16,843 nucleotides of DNA from Propionibacteriaceae bacterium (GTDB taxonomy: Bacteria; Actinomycetota; Actinomycetes; Propionibacteriales; Propionibacteriaceae), in the NCBI GenBank assembly GCA_031254155.1, contig JAIRVA010000200.1:1-16843 (forward strand), read 5' to 3'. This document shows positions 1 through 7,000 of this stretch, one piece after another. Made by a program: the position numbers and the translations under genes. Every line of letters begins with the position of its first letter. Position 1 is the stretch's first letter. The notes beneath the pieces are model-generated. The model did no database searches. It had not been told where the DNA came from and worked only from the letters and a program-made list of their open reading frames with translations.

Positions 1-43
1 AAACTACCTTTGATGATACCCGTACGGGCAAACCCTCGCGGTT

Positions 44-59
44 GCGACCGGTTGGTCGC
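44..59. terminator. Small hairpin downstream of the aminotransferase
   Basis: GCGACC and GGTCGC form a perfect 6-bp inverted repeat around a 4-base loop, about 20 bases beyond the aminotransferase stop. There is no T-tract on either side, so it is only a candidate terminator. A 10-bp perfect palindrome (CCCGTACGGG, 19-28) lies just beyond it. The rest of positions 1-79 shows nothing I recognise. Confidence 0.25.
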
Positions 60-79
60 TAGGCAAGCGCCGACGCGCC

Positions 80-1378
80 TCATTGTTCGACCGCCGGGAC
101 TCGTCGCGACGTCCGAGGACTGACAAGGCCGAACGTCGTACGGAGCTCCATCTCTTCGGCGAGGGCGTCCCCCAGCCGCCGCGTCCCCTCGTAGATGCGC
201 TCGGGCGTCGGGAAGCAGAAGCTCAACCGGAGGTTGCGTGAACCGAGGCCGTCGGCATAGAAGGCGGTACCCGGGACGTACGCCACCCGGTGTGAGGTTG
301 CCCGGCCCATCAACTGGTCGGAGTCGAAGCCCTCGGGCAGCGTCAACCACACGAAGAAACCACCCTGCGGGCGGGTCCAGGTGGTCCCCTCCGGCATGTG
401 GTCATCAAGACCACGCAGCATCGCGTCCCGTCGCTCGCGGTACATCGCCCGGAACTGCGCGATCTGGCCCTGCCAGTCCCACGTCGCGAGGTACTCCGAG
501 ATCACAAACTGCGAGAACACCGGCGGGCACAGCGTCGCCGACTCCTGAGCAAGGACCAACTTCTTCGTCACCGCCGGTGGGGCCAACACCCAGCCAACGC
601 GGAACCCCGGGGCAAACGTCTTCGAGAACGAGCCCAGGTAGACGACGTGATCGCTGTCCAGGGAGCGAATAGCCGGCTGAGGCGGTACGTCGATGCTCAG
701 CAAACCGTACGGGTTGTCCTCCACGATGAGAACGTCCAGGTCTTTCGCCGCCTCAAGCAGGGCGCGCCGGCGCTCGACCGTGGCGAGGATCCCCGACGGG
801 TTGTTGAAATTCGGGATTGTGTAGAGGAACTTCACCTGGCGCCCGGCCGCGCGCACCGCCGCCACGGCCGCCCGGAAGGCCTCCGGACGGATACCGTCGT
901 CATCCATCGCGACGTGGACGACTTGGGCTTGGTACGACGCGAAGGTACCCAGAGCGCCGACGTAGCTCGGCGCCTCGACGAGTACGACATCGCCCGAGTC
1001 GACAAAGGTCCGGGTGACCAGGTCTAACCCCTGCTGGGACCCGCACGTGACGACGAGATCATCTGGGGGCGCCTCGATCGCCTCCAGACTCATCACCTCG
1101 CAGATCTGCTCGCGGATCCGGTCCTCGCCCTGCGCGCCGCCGTAGTTCATGATCTGCGGGCCGCGGGCCTTGATGAGATCGCCGATCACCGATCCCATCA
1201 CGTCGAGTGGCAGATCGGCGATGTTCGGCATGCCGCCAGCCAAGGAGACGACCTCCGGACGATTGGCGACGGCGAACAAGGCTCGCACGGCCGACGCCTT
1301 CAGACCTTTCGTCCGCTGGGCGTACACGTCGACGTACGAGTCAATCCGCGTCTCCACTCTCTTCTCCGGCTGAGTCAT
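80..1378 (-). CDS. PLP-dependent aminotransferase, fold type I (LysN / MocR-C-domain-like)
   Basis: A 432-residue fold-type-I aminotransferase, complete at both ends. In order it shows the substrate-side NYGGAQG (78-84), the cofactor-loop region TCGSQQGLD (111-119), NNPSG (192-196), the PLP-binding Asp and Tyr in EDNPYG (220-225), the Schiff-base lysine Lys253 in SFSKTFAPGFRVGW, and the late PQGGFFVW segment. This pattern is that of the 2-aminoadipate/aromatic aminotransferase group, which transfers an amino group between an amino acid and a 2-oxo acid in the cytoplasm; the exact substrate cannot be read. No N-terminal GntR-type DNA-binding domain is present, so it is a stand-alone enzyme, not a MocR regulator. 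The reading frame is open 140 codons further upstream, but that part looks like shadow sequence and overlaps the divergent gene. The ATG at 1378 starts right before the conserved domain. The Shine-Dalgarno is weak. Confidence 0.9.
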   Translation of the reverse strand: MTQPEKRVETRIDSYVDVYAQRTKGLKASAVRALFAVANRPEVVSLAGGMPNIADLPLDVMGSVIGDLIKARGPQIMNYGGAQGEDRIREQICEVMSLEAIEAPPDDLVVTCGSQQGLDLVTRTFVDSGDVVLVEAPSYVGALGTFASYQAQVVHVAMDDDGIRPEAFRAAVAAVRAAGRQVKFLYTIPNFNNPSGILATVERRRALLEAAKDLDVLIVEDNPYGLLSIDVPPQPAIRSLDSDHVVYLGSFSKTFAPGFRVGWVLAPPAVTKKLVLAQESATLCPPVFSQFVISEYLATWDWQGQIAQFRAMYRERRDAMLRGLDDHMPEGTTWTRPQGGFFVWLTLPEGFDSDQLMGRATSHRVAYVPGTAFYADGLGSRNLRLSFCFPTPERIYEGTRRLGDALAEEMELRTTFGLVSPRTSRRVPAVEQ

Positions 1379-1403
1379 ATGCCTACTCTGCCCTAAATGG
1401 CCG

Positions 1404-1409
1404 TACGAT
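1404..1409 (+). promoter_or_regulatory. Candidate -10 element for a leaderless start
   Basis: TACGAT fits the actinobacterial -10 consensus TANNNT and ends exactly 6 bases before the ATG at 1416, so transcription would begin at or next to the start codon. No Shine-Dalgarno precedes that ATG, which agrees with a leaderless mRNA. No convincing -35 is visible. Confidence 0.4.
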
Positions 1410-1415
1410 GCTGGT

Positions 1416-2075
1416 ATGGCACACAGTGGAGGCGCAGAAAAGGCCGGACGACAGCCGAGAAGAGGCCGGTCCGCCGTCCCGGTGACAGTGGCAGAGGCGA
1501 TGGGACTGAACATCCCCGAGAGCCTGCTCACTCCCGCCGACCGGGAGCACGCGGCGCGGCTGGCCATGGGGCAATGGGGTCTCGCTGGTGTCGGAGTACG
1601 AGACAACGACTGCTGGGACGGCGTCATCTTGGTGGCACCGTCCAACGGGCTACCGCGGCAGCACCCCCTTTCAGCAGATGGATTGAGCGATGACACCGCC
1701 GGTGTCATCTTTGTCCAGACCGCGCTCCCGTCGTCGGCCCTCGCGGCCGACAAGCGGCTGTGCGTCGGCCTCAGCCGCCACTTGCGCGGACTCGTCACCG
1801 GAATTGAGGCTCAGGCAGGCGCCACAGCCTTGACGACGCCGCTCGCACCGTCGCCGGCCTGGTTGCTCCGGATGGGTTTTCGCCCGCTCCGCTATCCGCT
1901 CTGCCGGTATCGCCTCGACTTTTCCACGCTCGCGACGTGGCTTGAGTCCCACCGGGCGTGGTACCCCCGTCCCGTCGTCAGTCTCAGCGGCCAGGCAGCG
2001 GCCGTCCAACCGGGTTCACCCATCGCCCGGCAGGTCGAACCAAGTCACCCTTCGCGCCCGCTCAGTTCGGGCTAA
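1416..2075 (+). CDS. Divergent GNAT-like protein of the aminotransferase-trxA neighbourhood
   Basis: 219 residues. The order of segments resembles GNAT N-acetyltransferases found between trxA and an aminotransferase in other actinobacteria: a strand with VILVAP (about 70-75), a middle strand VIFVQTALPS (about 98-107), then PAWLLRMGFRPLRYPLCRYR (about 148-167), which matches the C-terminal 'hydrophobic-x-x-GF-x-x-x-R-x-x-x-x-x-x-R' end of that group. The acetyl-CoA pyrophosphate loop (Q/R-x-x-G-x-G/A) that should follow the middle strand is not seen; the equivalent stretch reads SSALAADKRLCVGLSRHL. So it may be a decayed or repurposed member. The GNAT assignment is inference from remembered family features. 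The gene is divergent from the aminotransferase (37 bp between starts) and convergent with trxA (22 bp between stops). Its start is probably leaderless. Confidence 0.6.
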   Translation: MAHSGGAEKAGRQPRRGRSAVPVTVAEAMGLNIPESLLTPADREHAARLAMGQWGLAGVGVRDNDCWDGVILVAPSNGLPRQHPLSADGLSDDTAGVIFVQTALPSSALAADKRLCVGLSRHLRGLVTGIEAQAGATALTTPLAPSPAWLLRMGFRPLRYPLCRYRLDFSTLATWLESHRAWYPRPVVSLSGQAAAVQPGSPIARQVEPSHPSRPLSSG

Positions 2076-2097
2076 CGAACCAAGGTACGGCCGACCG

Positions 2098-2421
2098 CTA
2101 GATGACGGCGTCGAGGGCGGCGCGGAGTTTCATCTTCGTCACCGACCCCACCAAGGCCTGTACCACTTCACCGCTCACCAGGAGGTGAACCGTCGGCAGT
2201 GTCCGGATGTCCTGGGCGGCCGTCACCGCGGTGGCCTTGTCCGCGTCGACGGACACAAACTTGACCTGGCCCGCGTACTGGGCCGCCAACTCCGCGATGA
2301 CCGGGGACAGTTGGCGGCACGGCGCGCACCAATCGGCCCAATAGTCGACCAGGACAGGTAGCGGCGAGGCCTGGACCTCAGCCGCGTAGGTCGCATCGGT
2401 CACGGCGATGACGTCTGACAT
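2098..2421 (-). CDS. trxA: Thioredoxin
   Basis: 107 residues, the normal length for a single-domain thioredoxin. It carries the redox motif WCAPC (Trp31, Cys32, Cys35) after VDYWAD, the SVDAD turn and the cis-proline Pro76 in TLPTV. It reduces protein disulfides in the cytoplasm and is itself reduced by TrxB. The classical motif is WCGPC; here the second position is Ala. The ATG at 2421 was chosen because AAAGGAG lies 5-6 bases upstream and the thioredoxin fold starts there; an upstream extension of the frame runs into trxB. It lies 25 bp behind the trxB stop, so trxB-trxA is one operon. Confidence 0.96.
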   Translation of the reverse strand: MSDVIAVTDATYAAEVQASPLPVLVDYWADWCAPCRQLSPVIAELAAQYAGQVKFVSVDADKATAVTAAQDIRTLPTVHLLVSGEVVQALVGSVTKMKLRAALDAVI

Positions 2422-2446
2422 CTTTCTCCTTTGTTGTACGTTCAGG

Positions 2447-3373
2447 TCAGTCGAGAGCGGCGAGGAAACGCTCGGCATCCAGGCCCGCCCGGCACCCCGA
2501 CCCCGCCGCCGTAATGGCTTGCTGATACGAGTGGTCGACCAGGTCGCCACAAGCGAAGACACCCGGCAGGTTAGTGGCAGTTCCCGGCTCCGCCACGACA
2601 ACGAACCCGCGCGGATCCAGGTTCACCTGGCCGGTGACGAGTTCACTTCGCGGCTCGTGGCCGACCGCGACAAACACGCCCTCCACGGCCAAGCGGCGCT
2701 CCTCGCCCGCTGTCGTCGTCAGGACGAGACCGGTCACGGACGTGTCGCCCGTGATGTCGGACACGATCGCATTGAGCTCGAAGCGGATCTTCGGGTTGGC
2801 GCGCGCCCGGTCCTGCATGATGGCAGAGGCACGGAGTTGGTCGCGGCGGTGAACCACTGTCACCGACTTGGCGAACCGGGTGAGAAACTGCGCCTCCTCC
2901 AGCGCCGAGTCACCGCCGCCGATCACGGCGATGTCCTTGTCGCGGAAGAAGAACCCGTCACAGGTCGCACACCAGGACACACCCCGGCCAGCCAACCGGG
3001 TCTCGTCCGGGATCCCGAGCTTACGGTACGCCGAGCCCATCGCCAGGATGACCGCCCGCGCTTCGTAGCGGTTGTCGCCGGAATCCGTGATGACCTTCGT
3101 CACGCCGGTCAGATCCGCCGTCAGGGCGTCCTCAGCCACGAGAACAGCTCCGAACTTCTCCGCCTGGTCGCGCATCTTGTCCATGAGGTCGGGTCCGAGG
3201 ACTCCCTCCGGAAATCCCGGGTAGTTTTCGACCTCTGTCGTGGTCATCAACGCACCGCCGGCCGTCAGCGTACTTTGGAGTACGACCGGCGCCAAACCGG
3301 CGCGAGCCGCGTAAATCGCCGCTGTGTAACCAGCCGGGCCGGCGCCAATAATGACGAGATCGTGTTGAGCCAT
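2447..3373 (-). CDS. trxB: Thioredoxin reductase (NADPH)
   Basis: 308 residues, usual for low-Mr bacterial TrxB. It has the FAD-binding GAGPAG at 10-15, the redox-active pair Cys135/Cys138 in WCATCDG, the NADPH-binding GGGDSA at 152-157, HRRDQLRA at 175-182 for the 2'-phosphate, and the C-terminal FAD motif with ACGDL followed by the QQA segment. It passes electrons from NADPH through FAD and its disulfide to TrxA. The ATG at 3373 is preceded by an AAGGA-type ribosome site about 8 bases upstream and starts directly at the Rossmann fold. An ATG 13 codons upstream has less support. It is the first gene of the trxB-trxA operon, transcribed leftwards. Confidence 0.97.
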   Translation of the reverse strand: MAQHDLVIIGAGPAGYTAAIYAARAGLAPVVLQSTLTAGGALMTTTEVENYPGFPEGVLGPDLMDKMRDQAEKFGAVLVAEDALTADLTGVTKVITDSGDNRYEARAVILAMGSAYRKLGIPDETRLAGRGVSWCATCDGFFFRDKDIAVIGGGDSALEEAQFLTRFAKSVTVVHRRDQLRASAIMQDRARANPKIRFELNAIVSDITGDTSVTGLVLTTTAGEERRLAVEGVFVAVGHEPRSELVTGQVNLDPRGFVVVAEPGTATNLPGVFACGDLVDHSYQQAITAAGSGCRAGLDAERFLAALD

Positions 3374-3435
3374 GGGTACGTCCTTCCTCTCCACCACCGT
3401 CAGCTGCCGCATCCATCATGCACCAACCACGGGGG

Positions 3436-3519
3436 CTTAGGAAGTACCGACCGGCCCTGTGTCGCTCGGCTGCGCCGGACGCCCAGCTGACGACACAGCG
3501 TAAATCAGCACTTCCCTAG
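3436..3519. repeat. Palindromic repeat family B, short copy (84 bp)
   Basis: The stretch folds on itself: 3436-3444 pairs imperfectly with 3511-3519, CTGTGTCG (3457-3464) pairs perfectly with CGACACAG (3491-3498), and inside that TCGGCTG pairs with CAGCTGA through one G-T wobble and one bulge, leaving an 11-base loop. The right half (3473-3519) is repeated at 11419-11465 with only 3 differences in 47 bp. It lies 62 bp upstream of the trxB start. It may be a MITE-like remnant; as RNA it would make a long hairpin. Confidence 0.75.
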
Positions 3520-3589
3520 ACGCCATCGCACCATGTCATGAGCATGACGATCGCTCGTCTGGTCGCACCCCGGTCGGTATCTTCCTGGT

Positions 3590-3655
3590 ATGGAGGACCC
3601 ACTGTACACGCCGCGGCGCGCGGCTGCCCACTTCCGGCCGCCGGCCGACGACTGA
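3590..3655 (+). CDS. Possible leaderless small ORF (21 residues)
   Basis: ATG at 3590 opens a short frame, MEDPLYTPRRAAAHFRPPAD plus a final D, ending TGA. The element TATCTT (3578-3583, fits TANNNT) ends exactly 6 bases before the ATG, the same geometry as for the GNAT-like gene at 1416. There is no Shine-Dalgarno. It could be a small protein, a leader peptide or chance; I do not recognise it. Confidence 0.3.
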   Translation: MEDPLYTPRRAAAHFRPPADD

Positions 3656-3885
3656 TCAGTGGTTCCTCAGGGGCCCCGCGGCCACGGGCAGCGTCGTCTG
3701 TCCGGTGAGCAAGCGGGCCGTTCGCGAGGCGGCATATCAGTGGCCACCGGGCCGCACACCGCTACCACGCCGGCCGGTCTTGGCAGAGCCGCCAAGGTCG
3801 TGGTGCCGAAGTCGGACAGTCGAAAAAAGTTCATACCCATAACCATGGCGAGGAAATCGGAAAAGTGAGGACCGAAGTCTCTAAC

Positions 3886-3924
3886 TGTGGATAACAAAAA
3901 TAGGCAAAAATTTTCTGTGGATAA
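3886..3924 (+). promoter_or_regulatory. Pair of consensus DnaA-box sequences, 30 bp apart
   Basis: TGTGGATAA occurs at 3886-3894 and again at 3916-3924, each the exact complement of the consensus DnaA box TTATCCACA. Both have the same orientation, start-to-start distance 30 bp (close to three helical turns), and are separated by an A/T-rich stretch. They lie about 55-95 bp upstream of the LysM/BTAD gene, so DnaA could bind here as regulator or as part of an accessory origin or titration site. The match is seen; the function is inference. Confidence 0.5.
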
Positions 3925-4019
3925 CTCACACAGGCCCTCCAAAATGTCACAGAGTAGTGGTATAGGAAAGGAGCGCCATGTTGGTGAGGACCGGGAGAGA
4001 TGCACGCGAGGAGGTGGGC

Positions 4020-7000
4020 ATGCGAGCCGCACGATCAGTCGGGGCGGCGTCTGCGCTTGTCATCCTGCTTTTCGTCGTACCGTGGGTGCTCGTGAAGTGG
4101 GGAGCGTGGCGCGGCCTGGCGGCGGTGGCCGAGGACCCGTCACTCCTCCTGGCACCAGACGAGGGTGCCCTTGTCATGATCGTCCTCACCCTCCTGGGCA
4201 CCGTCTTCTGGGTTGTGATGGCCGTCAGCGTCGGGCTGGAGATCGTCGATCTCAAGCGAGGGCGGGCCGGCCGGTCGATCCGGCCGGGGCTGTTGCGGTG
4301 GCCACGTCACCTCATCCGGCCCTTGGTCGCGGCCGTGTTCGCCCTGACCGTGGTCGGCGGCAGCCTGGCGCCCGCGATCGCCGTGCCGGGCGCCGACCTG
4401 GTCGCGTCGCAGGCGGCCGAGTCCCGGCCGGAGGCCCGGGCCGACCAGACGGTACGGCAAGCTGACTCCCCACCAGATGTCCGGGTTGACCAGGGAGTAC
4501 GGTTAGCCATCCCCGCGGGCCCAGGCACGTACGTGGTCGCGCCGGGCGACTCGTTGTGGTCGATCGCCGAGGCGGTCTACGGCGACGGTACGCAGTGGAC
4601 CCGCATCGCCGAGGCGAACGCGGACCTGGTCGAAGGCACGGGCGACCTGATCCAGGTGGGCTGGCAACTGCGGATACCGGCCATCCCCACGCCGGAGGCG
4701 CCGCGCCCGGGCACGTACGTGGTCGCGCCAGGTGACTCCCTGTGGTCGATTGCTGAGCATCTGACCGGCAACGGCAACCGCTGGGTCGATCTCGCTGCGG
4801 CCAACCCCGCCCTCCAGAACCCCGCGGTGATACAGCCGGGCCAGGTGCTGGTCGTGCCCTTCGAATCACCGGCGCACCAAGTCAGGCCGCAAATCCCGGA
4901 CACACCTCTGGCGGCGGGCCACCCGACGGACCCCCCCGCCGAGTCCGCCGACTCAGCCGAGCCCGCCAACCCCGCCGTACCACCGGCGTCCGCCAACCCC
5001 GCCGTACCACCGGCGTCCGCCGACCCGGCAGCCGCGGAGGTGCCCCCATCAGCGAGTCCGTCGAGCGCCGAGGTCCCCGCGTCGTCCGGGACAAGTCCGG
5101 CGGCAGCCGCCGACAACCCGTCCGCACCGGCGGACGCCACAGCGGACTCCGACGGATCGGGGCTTGTCACGATGGTCATCGGGGCGAGTGCCATGCTGGC
5201 GGGCGGGCTGACGCTCCTCCTTCAGCGGCGGCGGCAGGTTCAGTTGCGCCTTCGTCCCCTCGGGCGCCGGATCGTCGGGCCTGGTGGTGACGGGCGCCAA
5301 CTTGAGACCGCCTTGGCCATGGCGGGAGCCACGCGTCGGCCGGGTCCGGCGCGGGCGCTCGTCGTACCGGCCACCAAGCGGCAGGCGGCGGGTGACGTGA
5401 ACCGGACCGCGGCGGGCGTCGAGCGGTTGGGTGAGACTGGGGCCAGCGAGGCAGCAAGTGGGGGTCGACTAGGGGAGACGGCGGGTGCCGAGCGGTTGGG
5501 AGAGAGGGGAGCGGGGGCAGGCCGGCGGGGCGAGTCGGCGGTGGGCAGGGAGCGAGTGGGCGAGATTTCGACGGGTCGGGAACGGTTGGGAGGAACAGTG
5601 GTGGGTTGGCAACGGCTGGACGAGATACCAGGGCGTGAGGGCAGCGGTACGAGCGGTGCGTCGGCGCAGCCGGCGTGGATTCCGGAGCTTCCGCTTGGCG
5701 ATCCGGGGGTACGGCCGTGGCCGGCGGGCGCTCCGACAAGCGGAGATGATGACGAGACCGTTGATTCCAGGGGCTGTGTGGCCAGATCACGTTCAGGGTG
5801 TGATCCTGGCCAGGCCGGTGAGGGAGGCAGGCTGGACGTCAGTCGACTGAACCGGAACGCCGCCAGGACGCAGCCTGGGCGGGAGATGGCTGCGCATGGC
5901 GTGGAATCAACCGTCGAAGGGGCCGAAGACCCGGAGTCGGCCTCGGTACCCGGTGATGACCTGGACACCAACCCAGCCGACCAGGCGGCCTCCGCGCCGG
6001 GCGGTTCACCGGGTGACAACCAGGGTCTGTGGCCGCTGGCTGTCGTGACCGGTGGAGACGCTGACGAGGAAGTTTCGCCGCCCGGTACGGCGGCGGCTCC
6101 GATGGCTGACCCAGGTCAGCGACCGCAGGCGCCGGGTGCTCCAGGGAGTGGCGACTGGAGTCCGCAGTTGATGAACTCCGGGCCGACAAGGGAGGTCACG
6201 CGCCAGTCGGCCTCGCAATTGGCCCGTCCGGCGGGTGGTACGGCGGGTGGCGACCGGAGCCCGCGGTGGATGAACGTCACGCCGTCGCCGGAGACGGGTA
6301 CCCCGGCCTCCCGCCTGGAGACGCTGGTACTGGGACGGGACGGGGAAGGTGAAGCGGACGCCAGCGGCCCCCGCGTACCGGCAAAAGGCCTGGCCATCTG
6401 CGTCGGTGAAGACGCTCAGGCTGAGCCTGTTTTTGCCGTTGTCAGTGGTGGTTTCGGTGTGACAGCGCCCCACGTGGAGCTGGCATCGGCGGCCGTCCAG
6501 GGCCTGCTCCTCAACATCGCCGTCGAGGAGGACCTGCTGGATGTCGAGCTCCACGTTGTGACGACCCACGATCACTTCGATACTTTTGAGGGAGTGACAA
6601 GGCATGATACCAGCGAGGATGCTCTGAAGAGCCTGCGGTCGGCACTCCTCGACCGCCGGTCGTACCTGGGGAGCGCCGAGTGGGACGAGCTGAGGCAGGA
6701 CCCCAACCTGGGCGAGGCGTGGCGGCCGGTAATCTACTTCTTCGCCGAACCGGTGGACGAGCCGTCGTGGCAGGCGATCAGCGAGGCCCTGGCGGGGCCG
6801 GAAACCGGGGTCGCAGCGGTGGCGTGCCTGGCGTCGTCGTCGCTGCCGGGGCATCACCTCCGGGTCGAGACAGACGACCGGGCGATCCTCAGCCCGGACG
6901 GGGTCACGCTCCGGCCTTTCCTGATGCGCCCCAGCGCCCCCCTCAACGATCTGCTTGTCCAGACGGCAAGCACAGACACGGGCCCGGCCTGGTGGTACCC

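Larger units (their letters stand above)
3520..3977. other. Non-coding spacer between trxB and the LysM/BTAD gene
   Basis: About 460 bp with no convincing long gene. It holds a possible 21-codon ORF at 3590 (listed separately) and, from about 3820 on, an AT-rich patch unlike the rest of the window that contains the paired DnaA-box sequences. Longer open frames here (3659-3868 on +, 3667-4032 on -) have no ribosome site and no family resemblance. The promoter of the LysM/BTAD gene should lie in the AT-rich part, but I cannot place its -10 and -35 with confidence. Confidence 0.6.

Noticed and set aside
1379..1798. 140-codon upstream extension of the aminotransferase frame
   Set aside because: It overlaps the divergent GNAT-like gene, has Ser/Pro/Arg-rich shadow composition, and the fold begins right after the ATG at 1378.
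2408..3490. 360-codon plus-strand frame opposite trxB
   Set aside because: It is antisense to a clear thioredoxin reductase and has Arg/His-rich composition without domains.
3659..3868. 69-codon plus-strand ORF in the trxB-LysM spacer
   Set aside because: No ribosome site, no -10 at the right distance and no family resemblance; the second half is in the AT-rich patch.
3886..3924. Calling this the chromosomal origin oriC
   Set aside because: Only two boxes are seen and dnaA/dnaN are not adjacent. The data support a DnaA-binding site, not an origin.
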